Positions 39,368 through 50,814 of a stretch of DNA of 64,000 bases are shown piece after piece. Every line of letters begins with the position of its first letter. The stretch's first letter is position 1. Position numbers and translations under genes: made by a program. The notes beneath the pieces are model-generated. The model did no database searches. It saw only the letters and a program-made list of their open reading frames with translations, and was not told the DNA's origin. The stretch is from positions 434,001-498,000 of the forward strand of contig NZ_JAEIOI010000002.1 in NCBI RefSeq assembly GCF_021375795.1, read 5' to 3'. Source of the DNA: Pseudomonas anguilliseptica (GTDB lineage Bacteria; Pseudomonadota; Gammaproteobacteria; Pseudomonadales; Pseudomonadaceae).

Positions 39368-40501
39368 ATGTTCAAACGAATCTGGCTCTGGCTTGGCCGC
39401 GTACTTGGCAAACTGCTATTGCTCTTACTGGTGCTTGGTTTGGGAGGTTGGGCCATTGGCGCAGCCTACTACGGCTGGAAGTTCTCCGGCCCGGTGGCCA
39501 GTGAGGAGCAGATTCCCGCCGATGAAGCCGCACTGACTCAAGGCATCATCGAAGACGCCATCCGCGTGGTTGAACAGCACCGCGACAACACCCGCGTACT
39601 GCGTGATGCTCATGCCAAGGCCCATGGCTGCGTAAAGGCCGAAGTCACCGTCAACGCCGATTTGGACAGCAGCCTGCAACGTGGCGTGCTCAGCGAGCCG
39701 GGCAAGACCTGGCAAGCCTGGATGCGCCTCTCCAACGGCAATGCCTACCCGCAGTTCGACCGAGCCCGTGACGCGCGTGGCATGGCGATCAAACTGCTGG
39801 ATGTAGCCGGTGAAAAACTCACGCACAGTCCGCAGCATGCCCTTGAGCAGGACTTCGTGATGTTCAACCACCCGGCCTTTTTCGTGCGTGATGTGGCCGA
39901 GTACAAAAGCAACTTCGCTGCTCAGGCCGACGGTAAAAAGGCCATGGCGTTCTTTACCAGTTGGGATCCTCGCAGCTGGGAAATCCGCCACCTGATCATT
40001 GCCCTGAAGACGCTGTCTCCGGCTCCGGAATCGCCAGTGGCGACCACCTACAACTCCATCGCACCGTTCAAGTTGGGCGAACACAATATCAAGTACCGGG
40101 TCATTCCGCAGCCAGAAGCCTGCCCGCAATATCAGTTGCCAGAACAGAACCAGGACCTGCCGAATTTCCTGCGCAATGCCCTGTACCAGCAGTTGTCGCT
40201 GGACCGTGTGCCTGCCTGCTTTGCCCTGCAGGTACAACGGCAGAACCCCGATTACTACATGCCCATCGAAGACCCTAGCGTGGAGTGGAGCGAAGCCATT
40301 TCACCCTTCGAGACAGTCGCCACCATCAAGGTGCCGGCGCAGGATTTTGATAGTCGCGAGCAGAACCTGTTCTGTGACAACCTGTCGTTCAACCCCTGGC
40401 ATGCGCTGCCCGAACACCGCCCGATTGGCGGCATCAATCGCCTGAGAAAGGCAGTCTATGAGGCGGTCAGCATCTATCGACTGGAACGCAATCACCCATA
40501 A
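39368..40501 (+). CDS. membrane-anchored catalase-family haem protein
   Basis: A 377-residue protein with a hydrophobic N-terminus (about 14-36) and catalase-fold motifs: distal His in [15 protein letters not shown] (H82 or H86), [10 protein letters not shown] (N167 in the distal-Asn position) and a proximal RxxxY (RKAVY, Y364). It is shorter than classical catalases, as in SrpA and allene oxide synthase-like relatives. AAAGGAA precedes the ATG. With the dihaem gene upstream it forms a two-gene unit for peroxide or hydroperoxide chemistry in the periplasm. Confidence 0.87.
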   Translation: MFKRIWLWLGRVLGKLLLLLLVLGLGGWAIGAAYYGWKFSGPVASEEQIPADEAALTQGIIEDAIRVVEQHRDNTRVLRDAHAKAHGCVKAEVTVNADLDSSLQRGVLSEPGKTWQAWMRLSNGNAYPQFDRARDARGMAIKLLDVAGEKLTHSPQHALEQDFVMFNHPAFFVRDVAEYKSNFAAQADGKKAMAFFTSWDPRSWEIRHLIIALKTLSPAPESPVATTYNSIAPFKLGEHNIKYRVIPQPEACPQYQLPEQNQDLPNFLRNALYQQLSLDRVPACFALQVQRQNPDYYMPIEDPSVEWSEAISPFETVATIKVPAQDFDSREQNLFCDNLSFNPWHALPEHRPIGGINRLRKAVYEAVSIYRLERNHP

Positions 40502-40590
40502 AATTGTATCCAATTCGTGGTGCTACTCGGTTAACCGTGCACGAGCTGGTAATATTCGCGCCCTGCCGCGTACCACCCGAGAGAAAGACC

Positions 40591-40947
40591 GTGGAATTGT
40601 TCAAAGAGTTTATGTTCGAGGCCGCACACCGCTTGCCTCACGTCCCAGCAGGCCACAAGTGCGGCCGCCTACATGGCCACTCCTTCAAGGTGGCGGTGTA
40701 TATCGAAGGTGAGGTTGACCCTTATACCGGCTGGATTCGCGACTTCTCCGAGATCAAGGCGATCTTCAAGCCGATCTACGAGCAACTCGACCATAACTAC
40801 CTGAACGATATCGCCGGGCTGGAAAACCCTACCAGCGAAGTGCTGGCCAAGTGGATCTGGCAACAACTCAAGCCACTGCTGCCGGAACTGTCGCGCATCC
40901 GTATCCATGAGACCTGCACCAGTGGCTGCGAATACCGCGGCGACTGA
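40591..40947 (+). CDS. queD: 6-carboxy-5,6,7,8-tetrahydropterin synthase QueD
   Basis: A 118-residue T-fold enzyme that makes the precursor of queuosine from 7,8-dihydroneopterin triphosphate. Zinc and catalytic residues are visible in [24 protein letters not shown] (Cys and three His) with the later LDHNYLND. It starts at a GTG preceded by AGAGAAAG; this gives the known MELFKEF start, and longer upstream readings are not needed. No other queuosine genes are nearby. Confidence 0.93.
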   Translation: MELFKEFMFEAAHRLPHVPAGHKCGRLHGHSFKVAVYIEGEVDPYTGWIRDFSEIKAIFKPIYEQLDHNYLNDIAGLENPTSEVLAKWIWQQLKPLLPELSRIRIHETCTSGCEYRGD

Positions 40948-41191
40948 GCGACGCTGGTCTGACACCTGCCTCCACCAAAGCATTCTCCCCGCCTTATCGG
41001 CTGCCTCGCGACAAGCACTGATCGCGAGAGCAGCAGCGCGCCAAAAATCCACTGCCAAAGCGCATAACTTTGAAGCCGGTTTGAAAAACAACAAGCGAAG
41101 TTGCCATTACTCGGACGGTGTTTTAGGGTTCACGAGCGCTTTACTTGGACAGGTAAAGCTTCTTATGGATAAGCAAAAAGGAATACACGCT

Positions 41192-41500
41192 ATGTTGAAG
41201 AAAATTGCTCTGACTGCCGGCCTGGTTACCCTGCTCAGCGGTTGCGCCTCTGGCCTGTCGCCAGTTAGCGTTGGTCTGATCACCGACGTCAAAGGCCCGA
41301 TCACTGCGACCACCGCTTCCGGCAACAAAACCGGCACAGCTTGCGCCACCACCATCATCGGCCTGATCAACAAAGGCGACGCCTCCATTGCTGCCGCCAA
41401 GGCCAATGGCAATATCGGCACCATCGCTACCGCTGATTACCACACCAAAGGCTTCTACCCGTTCTTCGGCGAAACCTGCGTGAACGTAACCGGTAACTAA
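41192..41500 (+). CDS. TRL-like family lipoprotein
   Basis: A 102-residue protein with a lipoprotein signal: MLKKIALTAGLVTLLSGC, with the modified Cys at residue 18. The mature part (GDASIAAAKANGNIGTIATADYHTKGFYPFFGETCVNVTGN) matches the TRL-like pattern. AAAGGAA precedes the ATG; an in-frame ATG at 41165 would add residues that spoil the signal. Likely outer-membrane or periplasm-facing; function unknown. The ~240 nt upstream hold no other gene. Confidence 0.85.
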   Translation: MLKKIALTAGLVTLLSGCASGLSPVSVGLITDVKGPITATTASGNKTGTACATTIIGLINKGDASIAAAKANGNIGTIATADYHTKGFYPFFGETCVNVTGN

Positions 41501-41508
41501 GTTGCCTG

Positions 41509-41540
41509 ACGGCCCCCAGGCAACGCTCGGGGGCCGTTTG
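41509..41540. terminator. stem-loop between TRL-like lipoprotein and ligA
   Basis: ACGGCCCCC / GGGGGCCGT with an 11-nt loop and a short T-run, at the ends of two convergent genes. Confidence 0.75.
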
Positions 41541-41543
41541 AAG

Positions 41544-43916
<2,373 letters not shown>

Positions 43917-43965
43917 TCAAACGAAAAGAGCAGCCTTGGCTGCTCTTGGTATTTCATCGATTAAA

Positions 43966-44790
43966 TCAGCGCTTGTTGGTCAGTTGCTTGCGCTCATATT
44001 CGACGATGCGTTGGCGGTAGTGTTCGATAGTTTGCGCAGTCATCACGCTGCGCTGGTCGTCCTTCAACTCGCCGTTGAGTTCATGGGCCAGTTTGCGCGC
44101 CGCTGCCACCATCACATCAAACGCCTGCTTGGGATGGCGCGGGCCTGGCAAGCCAAGGAAGAAACTCACTGCACGGGTGCTGAAACCCTCAATGTCATCG
44201 AGGTCAAAGGTGCCAGGTTTGAGTGCGTTGGCCATGGAAAACAGCACTTCACCATTGCCAGCCATGCTTTCGTGACGGTGGAAGATATCCATTTCACCAA
44301 AACGCAGGCCGCTCTCCAGAATGTTCTGCAACAGTGCCGGGCCTTTGAAGCCCTCTTCACTGCGCGCAATTACGTTGATCACCAGCACCTCTTCAACCGG
44401 TGGCAATTCCTTGCTGCTTTCCTTGGCCTGACTGGCGGGTTTGACCACGTCGTCATCAACCGGGTTAAGCAGCGTCGGTACCGGCTCTTCCAGCCCCAGA
44501 TTGAGGTCGCCTTGCTGCGGTTCCCCAGCGCGACGGCGATTGAGTTCGCGGGCGCTCAGCGAAGGCAGATCTTCTTCATCAAAAACCGGCTCATGATTGC
44601 GCTCAACAACACGTGGCGGGCTGAGTAGGTCTGGATCACTGTCGTCATCCGGCAAGTTGGCAAAACTGCGGTCAAGTTTGAACTTGAGTTTGCCCTTGCC
44701 ACCACGCATCCGCCGCCAGCCATCAAACAGGATGCCGGCAATCACAATAATGCCGATGACAATCAGCCACTCGCGCAGACCGAATTCCAT
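43966..44790 (-). CDS. zipA: cell division protein ZipA
   Basis: A 274-residue protein: N-terminal membrane anchor (about 9-23, [14 protein letters not shown]), charged and variable linker to about residue 130, and a C-terminal FtsZ-binding domain ([39 protein letters not shown]...). It tethers FtsZ rings to the membrane. The gene lies between smc and ligA as in other pseudomonads. Confidence 0.96.
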   Translation of the reverse strand: MEFGLREWLIVIGIIVIAGILFDGWRRMRGGKGKLKFKLDRSFANLPDDDSDPDLLSPPRVVERNHEPVFDEEDLPSLSARELNRRRAGEPQQGDLNLGLEEPVPTLLNPVDDDVVKPASQAKESSKELPPVEEVLVINVIARSEEGFKGPALLQNILESGLRFGEMDIFHRHESMAGNGEVLFSMANALKPGTFDLDDIEGFSTRAVSFFLGLPGPRHPKQAFDVMVAAARKLAHELNGELKDDQRSVMTAQTIEHYRQRIVEYERKQLTNKR

Positions 44791-44971
44791 GAAATACCTT
44801 AACCCCTAATAAAAATGTGATGAAAAAGGCCTTCCCGGCCATTTTGCTAATTCTTTTACGTGACGCCAAGCCTATGTTCTGCCAGGCCTTTCCCTGATTT
44901 ATAGCGGCACGCCTAATAACAATGCGCATTAAGCTAGCACGACGAAAGATAACTTTACACCGCCTCGCGCA

Positions 44972-47900
44972 TCAGGATTCAACCAAGGCCAGCGCTTCTT
45001 CCACATCAACTGCAACCAATCGGGAACATCCCGGCTCATGCATGGTTACGCCCATCAATTGATCGGCCATTTCCATGGCGATTTTATTGTGGGTGATATA
45101 GATGAATTGCACAGTTTCCGACATTTCTTTTACCAGTCGGGCATAGCGCCCAACGTTGGCATCATCCAGCGGTGCATCCACCTCATCGAGCATGCAGAAC
45201 GGTGCCGGATTGAGTTTAAAAATGGCAAAGACCAGAGCCAATGCAGTCAGTGCCTTTTCGCCACCGGAGAGCAAATGGATGGTGCTGTTCTTCTTGCCGG
45301 GCGGGCGCGCCATGATGGTTACGCCGGTATCCAGCAGGTCTTCGCCAGTCAGCTCCAGATAGGCGTTGCCGCCGCCGAAGACTTTCGGGAAGAGCGCCTG
45401 CAAGCCGCCGTTGATCTGGTCGAAGGTTTCCTTGAAGCGGTTGCGAGTTTCCTTGTCGATCTTACGGATGACGTTTTCCAGGGTTTCCAGCGCTTCGACC
45501 AGATCAGCGTTCTGCGCATCCAGGTAACGCTTACGTTCGGATTGCTGCTGATACTCATCAATTGCCGCCAGGTTGATCGGGCCCAAACGCTGGATGCGTG
45601 CAGCCAGACGTTCCAGCTCTTCTTCCCAGGCTTTCTCGCTGGCCTCGGTCGGCAAGGTCGCCAGTACGCCATGCAGGTCGTAATTGTCTTCCAGCAGCTG
45701 ATCCTGCAGGGCCTTACGCCGTACGGTCAGCGATTGCCAGTCCATGCGCTGCTGCTCCAGCTGGCCACGCAGCAACTGTGCTTGTTGCTCGGCCTGGGTG
45801 CGACGTTTTTCTGCGTCACGCAGTTCGCGGTCGGCATCTTCCAGGGCCAGACGCGCCAACTTCAATTCATCCTCAACAGCCATGCGCTTGTCGAGCTGCT
45901 CTTCGAGCTTCATGCGCAGTTCTTCCAGCGGTGCCTCACCCTCCTCCAGATTGAGGTTGAGCTGCTCACGCTTCTCGTGCAGGCGTTCGGCCTGTAGTTC
46001 CAGGCGCTCCAGAGCCTGGCGGGTGGAGTCATGCTGGGCCTTCAGCGAGCCCAGACGCACAGCCAGTTGATGAGCGTGATCCTTATGCTGCCGGGCTTCC
46101 TGGCGCACGCGATCAAGCCGTTCGCGCAGGCTGTCGCGGCGAGCCAGCAGGTTTTCACGCTGCTCGTTGTCAGTCGCCATGGCATCCAGGGCGTCTTGCA
46201 GTTGCAGACGCGATTCACCCAGTTGCTCGTGTTCAATGTCGCGTTGCTCGGCCAGTTCCAGCAGCTCACTGTCCAGGCGGGCACGTCGCAACAGCAGTTG
46301 CTCGACCTTGGCCTGCCCGGCAGACAGCTGCGCCTTAAGCTCACCAAGACGACGAGCCAGATCCTGCGCCAAACGGCGTTGCTGCTCGCGCTGTTCTTCC
46401 TGAGCCTGCTGGTTTTCGCGCAAATGGGCCAAGCGCTCATCCAGTACAGCCAACGCCGCTTCACGCTCATCGCGCTCCAGCGTAAGCCGTTCGATCTCCT
46501 GACCGCGGGCCAGTACACCACTTTCTGCTTCACTGGCGCGGCGCACACGCAAAAAGTGCCGACCGACCCAGTAACCATCACGGCTGATCAGGCTTTCGCC
46601 TTCGGCCAGGCTCAAGCGTGCAGCCAGTGCTTCATCCAGACTCTGCACCGGTTTGACCTTACCCAGCCAAGGCGCCAGATCAACGTTGGCGTCGACCTTA
46701 TCCAGCAAACTACCCGCAACCCGCGCGCCACCCTTGTTCGGACTGGCCAGGCGCAGATCGCCCTGGATTAAGCCGGCAAAATCCAAGCCCTGAAAATCAT
46801 CCAGCAACACAGCCTGCAAGTCGGCGCCCAGCACGGTTTCCACCGCCAGTTCCCAGCCGGCTTCAACGCGCAGACCTTCAGCTAGACGCGGACGTTCGCT
46901 CAGCTGCTGCTCGCGCAGCCAGTCGCCAGCACCTTTGCCAGGATCAAGCGCCGCTTGCTGCAGCGCTTCCAACGACGCCAAACGACCATTCAGACGCTGC
47001 AATTCACCTTGCGCCTGCTGCTGGGCCTGACTGCCCTGTTGCAGGTCATTACGCAGTTGCTGCAAACGTTCGGTTTGTTGCTCTTCCTCAAGTTGCAGAT
47101 CTTCAAGACTGATTTCACCCGCAGCAATCTGCTCGCTCAGCTCGATAATCGCCGCATCTTCCGGGTCAGCCGCCAGTTGCTGCAACTCATCGCTCAGGCG
47201 GCGCTGACGCTCGGCCAGGCGCTCCAGGCTCTGTTCCAGTTGCTGAATGCGTGATTGCTGCACCTCGGCCTGACGACGCGGTTCAGCGCTGTGTTGGTTG
47301 AAACTGTCCCACTGCTCCTGCCAGCCGTGCATGGCCGTTTCGGATTCTTCCAGCCCGGTAGCGGACTCTTCGGCCGCCGCTGCAGTCAGCTCCTGCTCGG
47401 GCAACAGCATTTCCAACTCTTCGCCCAGAGTCGCCAGTAACGTGCGGTCGTGACCCAGGTGCGATTCGGTTTCCAGGCGCGCGCGTTCGGCTTCGTTGAG
47501 GTCATCCTGCAACTGACGCAGACGCTGCTGGCCGTGCTGGATACTCTGTTCGATACGGGCGATATCGCCCCCCACTGAATAGAAGCGGCCCTGCACCAGG
47601 TTGAATCGCTCACTCAGCTCATGATGACCATCACGCAGACGTTCGATGCCGGCATCGGCATTGCGTTGCTCGGCCACCAGCGCTTCGAAGCTGATTTCCT
47701 GGTTGCTGATCACCGCCTCGCGGCTGCCCACCTGCTCGTTCAGCGCCTGCCAACGCAGGGCTGTGAGCTGGGCCTTGAGTTGGCGCTCTTCAGCCTTGTA
47801 TTCCTGATACTTCTCCGCCGATTGAGCCTGACGATGCAGGCGGTCGAGCTGGCGTTCCAGTTCTTCACGCAAATCCGTCAGGCGCGCCAAGTTTTCATGG

Positions 47901-48460
47901 GTGCGACGGATGCGGTTCTCGGTCTCGCGGCGGCGCTCCTTGTATTTGGAGATGCCGGCGGCTTCTTCAATAAAGTTGCGCAGATCTTCCGGCTTGGCTT
48001 CGATCAGTTTGCTGATCATGCCCTGCTCAATGATCGAGTAACTGCGCGGGCCCAGGCCAGTGCCGAGGAAGATGTCAGTGATGTCGCGGCGACGACACTT
48101 GGTGCCGTTGAGGAAATAGGTGTTCTGGCTGTCGCGGGTGACCCGGCGGCGGATCGAGATTTCGTTATAGCCCGCGTATTCGCCCGTCAGGGTGCCATCG
48201 GAGTTGTCGAAGATCAGCTCGATGGAGGCCTGGGTAACCGGTTTGCGGGTATTGGAGCCATTGAAGATGACGTCGGTCATCGACTCGCCACGCAGGTTCT
48301 TCGCCGAACTTTCGCCCATCACCCAGCGCACGGCGTCGATGATGTTCGACTTACCGCAACCGTTTGGCCCGACTACGGCCGCCATATTGCTGGGAAAAGT
48401 TACTGTGGTCGGATCGACGAACGATTTGAAGCCGGCCAGCTTGATGCACTTGAGCCGCAT
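44972..48460 (-). CDS. smc: chromosome segregation protein SMC
   Basis: A 1162-residue SMC ATPase: Walker A GPNGCGKS at 31-38, a long coiled coil, a hinge around residues 510-640, a second coiled coil, and a C-terminal head with LSGGEKALTA signature and FCMLDEVDAPLDD Walker B. It compacts and segregates chromosomes with ScpAB. Length is typical. The divergent-looking GntR gene is in fact on the same strand, 12 nt upstream of smc, so transcription may be shared. Confidence 0.97.
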   Translation of the reverse strand: MRLKCIKLAGFKSFVDPTTVTFPSNMAAVVGPNGCGKSNIIDAVRWVMGESSAKNLRGESMTDVIFNGSNTRKPVTQASIELIFDNSDGTLTGEYAGYNEISIRRRVTRDSQNTYFLNGTKCRRRDITDIFLGTGLGPRSYSIIEQGMISKLIEAKPEDLRNFIEEAAGISKYKERRRETENRIRRTHENLARLTDLREELERQLDRLHRQAQSAEKYQEYKAEERQLKAQLTALRWQALNEQVGSREAVISNQEISFEALVAEQRNADAGIERLRDGHHELSERFNLVQGRFYSVGGDIARIEQSIQHGQQRLRQLQDDLNEAERARLETESHLGHDRTLLATLGEELEMLLPEQELTAAAAEESATGLEESETAMHGWQEQWDSFNQHSAEPRRQAEVQQSRIQQLEQSLERLAERQRRLSDELQQLAADPEDAAIIELSEQIAAGEISLEDLQLEEEQQTERLQQLRNDLQQGSQAQQQAQGELQRLNGRLASLEALQQAALDPGKGAGDWLREQQLSERPRLAEGLRVEAGWELAVETVLGADLQAVLLDDFQGLDFAGLIQGDLRLASPNKGGARVAGSLLDKVDANVDLAPWLGKVKPVQSLDEALAARLSLAEGESLISRDGYWVGRHFLRVRRASEAESGVLARGQEIERLTLERDEREAALAVLDERLAHLRENQQAQEEQREQQRRLAQDLARRLGELKAQLSAGQAKVEQLLLRRARLDSELLELAEQRDIEHEQLGESRLQLQDALDAMATDNEQRENLLARRDSLRERLDRVRQEARQHKDHAHQLAVRLGSLKAQHDSTRQALERLELQAERLHEKREQLNLNLEEGEAPLEELRMKLEEQLDKRMAVEDELKLARLALEDADRELRDAEKRRTQAEQQAQLLRGQLEQQRMDWQSLTVRRKALQDQLLEDNYDLHGVLATLPTEASEKAWEEELERLAARIQRLGPINLAAIDEYQQQSERKRYLDAQNADLVEALETLENVIRKIDKETRNRFKETFDQINGGLQALFPKVFGGGNAYLELTGEDLLDTGVTIMARPPGKKNSTIHLLSGGEKALTALALVFAIFKLNPAPFCMLDEVDAPLDDANVGRYARLVKEMSETVQFIYITHNKIAMEMADQLMGVTMHEPGCSRLVAVDVEEALALVES

Positions 48461-48472
48461 GAACCGTCTTCC

Positions 48473-49132
48473 TTAGGCTTCAGCCAACGCAGCCAGCACC
48501 AACTGGCAATTGTGCTCGCCGTAACCCAGCAGCACCTCACGGATGGCCTGATGGTTACGGGCGATAATCGCCTGCAGCAAGGCAGCAAAGGTATTGAGAA
48601 ACTGACCCATCTCACCTTTGCGCCGCTCCAGCGCCAGGTGATAGGTGCGGCTGATCGCAGGCAGCAGGTTCTCCACAGTTTCCTGCAGATAGGGATTATT
48701 GGAGAACGGGAAAGCAGCTCGCATGATGTCAAAGCTGCTTTCGACAAATGCATTGATGTCTTCGCGCTGCAGGCTGTCCTGCAAACGTTGCTGAATAGCC
48801 AAGAACGGGCCGAGATCGGCCTCGGTCTGCCAGCTATCCGCTACTGCCTTGCCCAGCAGGATGTACAGCTCCATGACCAGGGCGTAGAGGCTCTTGACGT
48901 TATGCGGGGTCAATTCAGCCACCTGCGCGCCACGGCGCGGCGGGATCACGATCAGATGGCGACGTTCAAGAATCAGCAGTGCTTCGCGCACTGATCCTCG
49001 GCTGACATTCAGCGCCTGAGTGACTTTCTGTTCCTGAATCCGTTCACGCGCCTTCAACTCACCACGAATGATGCGTTCGGCAAGATGATGGGCGATCTGC
49101 TCAGCGAGGCTATCCGGTGCCTTGAACGTCAT
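48473..49132 (-). CDS. GntR-family transcriptional regulator (FCD domain)
   Basis: A 219-residue regulator with an N-terminal winged helix (LAERIIRGELKARERIQEQKVTQALNVSRGSVREALLILE, residues about 16-55) and an all-helical C-terminal FCD effector domain. It lies upstream of smc and is divergent from alkB2, the order known in P. aeruginosa (PA1526). Two palindromes in the intergenic region are candidate operators. Control of alkB2 is a reasonable guess, not shown. Confidence 0.88.
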   Translation of the reverse strand: MTFKAPDSLAEQIAHHLAERIIRGELKARERIQEQKVTQALNVSRGSVREALLILERRHLIVIPPRRGAQVAELTPHNVKSLYALVMELYILLGKAVADSWQTEADLGPFLAIQQRLQDSLQREDINAFVESSFDIMRAAFPFSNNPYLQETVENLLPAISRTYHLALERRKGEMGQFLNTFAALLQAIIARNHQAIREVLLGYGEHNCQLVLAALAEA

Positions 49133-49227
49133 GATGATCCTTAGGCTCTATCTGACCTATTGGGGGCAAACAAGGGTCTCAACCCCACGCCAGGCTTGGC
49201 TTGGGCGGTACAGCGCAGGGCGCGAGT

Positions 49228-49244
49228 GTAACACAGGGTGTTAC
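49228..49244. promoter_or_regulatory. 17-bp palindrome GTAACAC-N3-GTGTTAC
   Basis: A perfect inverted repeat with 7-bp arms and AGG centre, 96 nt upstream of the gntR ATG and 127 nt upstream of alkB2. Its length and short centre fit a dimeric GntR/FCD regulator. Confidence 0.6.
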
Positions 49245-49312
49245 CGGGCCAAGGCCGCCTGCGCCCCGCATTCAAACCAAAAGGTGGGCTACTGAGGTAT
49301 GGTCACAACAAC

Positions 49313-49329
49313 GGATTGTCCTACAATCC
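49313..49329. promoter_or_regulatory. 17-bp palindrome GGATTGT-N3-ACAATCC
   Basis: A second perfect inverted repeat with 7-bp arms, 42 nt upstream of the alkB2 ATG, where it could block or fit the promoter. Its core TTGT-N3-ACAA is close to FadR/FCD-type operators. It differs in sequence from the palindrome at 49228. Confidence 0.6.
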
Positions 49330-49370
49330 TACCAACACCCCATTCCAACAATAACAAGTACGGAGCCACC

Positions 49371-50510
49371 ATGTTCGAACGCCTGCCCTCAAACTGGATG
49401 CTTACCATTAAAAGCATCGGCTACTGGTTCTGGTTGATCCCGGTATTGGGAATCCCCCTGAGCTTTTACTGGTCCCTGGACAACCAATATGCCAATGCCT
49501 GGCCCTGGCTGGTGGTAATCGTGGTGTTCGGCGTGATCCCACTGCTGGATTTCATCATTGGTCGCGACCCAGCTAACCCGGATGAAACAGTGCAGGTTCC
49601 GCAAATGGAGCAGCAGGGCTACTACCGGCTCTTAAGCCTGGCCACTGTACCCGCTCTGCTGGGCATGCTTGGCTGGGCCGGCTGGGTCTTTGTCAACCAT
49701 GAGACCTGGAGCTGGATTGGCCAGCTGGGCTGGGTGCTGTCGGTTGGCACCGTCACCGGGGCGATTGGCATTACCGTGGCTCACGAGTTCATCCATAAGG
49801 ACCCGCAACTGGAGCAGAACGCTGGCGGCCTGCTGCTCGCTGCCGTGTGCTATGGCGGCTTCAAGATTGAACATGTGCGCGGTCACCACGTGCATGTGTC
49901 GACCCCGGAAGATGCCAGCTCCTCACGCTACGGCCAGAGCCTGTATGCCTTTCTGCCGCATGCCTACAAGCACAACTTCCTCAACGCCTGGAAACTTGAG
50001 GCTGAACGGCTGAAACGCAAGAACCTGCCTGCCCTGCACTGGCGCAATGAGCTGATTGCCTGGTACGCCATCAGTGCTCTGTTCCTGCTCGGCTTCAGTC
50101 TGGCTTTCGGCTGGCTCGGCGCACTGTTCTTTGTCGCGCAGTCGGTGGTCGCCTTTACCCTGCTGGAAATCGTCAACTACGTCGAACACTATGGCCTGCA
50201 CCGCCGCAAACTGGACAACGGCCGCTATGAGCGCACCAATCCGACGCATTCATGGAACAGCAATTTCCTGCTGACCAACCTGTTCCTCTTCCACCTGCAG
50301 CGCCATTCCGACCACCACGCTTACGCCAAACGCCGCTACCAGGTGCTGCGCCACTTCGACGACAGCCCGCAATTGCCCAATGGCTATGCCGGGATGATCG
50401 TTCTGGCACTGTTCCCGCCGCTGTGGCGCGCGGTGATGGACCCGCGAGTACGCGCCTACTACGCCGGCGAAGAGCACCAGTTGACTGATTCACAGCTGAC
50501 CCACTCCTAA
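49371..50510 (+). CDS. alkB2: alkane 1-monooxygenase AlkB2-type
   Basis: A 379-residue integral-membrane non-haem diiron hydroxylase that oxidises medium and long n-alkanes to alcohols with rubredoxin as electron donor. The histidine boxes are all present: HEFIH at 138-142, HVRGHH at 168-173, and RHSDHH at 311-316, plus the NYVEHYGL signature at 269-276. Six hydrophobic segments are visible. Synteny with gntR, smc and xdhA matches alkB2 of P. aeruginosa (PA1525). No rubredoxin gene is in the window. Confidence 0.93.
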   Translation: MFERLPSNWMLTIKSIGYWFWLIPVLGIPLSFYWSLDNQYANAWPWLVVIVVFGVIPLLDFIIGRDPANPDETVQVPQMEQQGYYRLLSLATVPALLGMLGWAGWVFVNHETWSWIGQLGWVLSVGTVTGAIGITVAHEFIHKDPQLEQNAGGLLLAAVCYGGFKIEHVRGHHVHVSTPEDASSSRYGQSLYAFLPHAYKHNFLNAWKLEAERLKRKNLPALHWRNELIAWYAISALFLLGFSLAFGWLGALFFVAQSVVAFTLLEIVNYVEHYGLHRRKLDNGRYERTNPTHSWNSNFLLTNLFLFHLQRHSDHHAYAKRRYQVLRHFDDSPQLPNGYAGMIVLALFPPLWRAVMDPRVRAYYAGEEHQLTDSQLTHS

Positions 50511-50525
50511 ACGCAATTACCGAAA

Positions 50526-50564
50526 CAAAAAACGCCAAGGGCTTTCACCCTTGGCGTTTTTTCT
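50526..50564 (+). terminator. intrinsic terminator after alkB2
   Basis: AACGCCAAGGG / CCCTTGGCGTT with a 6-nt loop, A-rich before and T-rich after, 17 nt from the alkB2 stop. Confidence 0.88.
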
Positions 50565-50665
50565 CGCCTACGTTTTTCTGCAGCACCTGGCTTGGCACAA
50601 AAGCAGCTAGCGTTTAGCTGAGCTGGGAAGCTTTTCCGCTCATAACTGAATCGTATGACAATCAC

Positions 50666-50681
50666 CTGACCAAAGAGTCAA
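50666..50681. promoter_or_regulatory. TGAC-N6-GTCA operator 1 upstream of xdhA
   Basis: CTGAC-CAAAGA-GTCAA. It shares the TGAC / GTCA arms with the better site at 50689-50704, 23 bp away centre to centre. About 134 nt upstream of the xdhA start. Candidate operator of an unidentified regulator. Confidence 0.5.
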
Positions 50682-50688
50682 ATATTTA

Positions 50689-50704
50689 TTGACCCAAAAG
50701 TCAG
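50689..50704. promoter_or_regulatory. TTGAC-N6-GTCAG operator 2 upstream of xdhA
   Basis: TTGAC-CCAAAA-GTCAG matches the site at 58347-58362 in the NCS2 permease promoter at all ten arm positions, and centre bases are also similar. It lies about 111 nt upstream of xdhA. Confidence 0.6.
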
Positions 50705-50814
50705 AAAACTCTAGATTGGCCTCATGCCAAGCCGTGTGGAAACGCTGCGCTGCCCAACGTAGCCGTTTCGACAGAGCCTGATACGAGAACAATAAAAGTG
50801 CCTGGAGGTCGTCC

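Larger units (their letters stand above)
50565..50814. promoter_or_regulatory. xdhA upstream region
   Basis: The 250 nt before xdhA contain no gene. They carry two TGAC-N6-GTCA palindromes (50667-50680 and 50690-50703), described separately, and a GGAGGT ribosome site just before the TTG start of xdhA. Confidence 0.6.
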
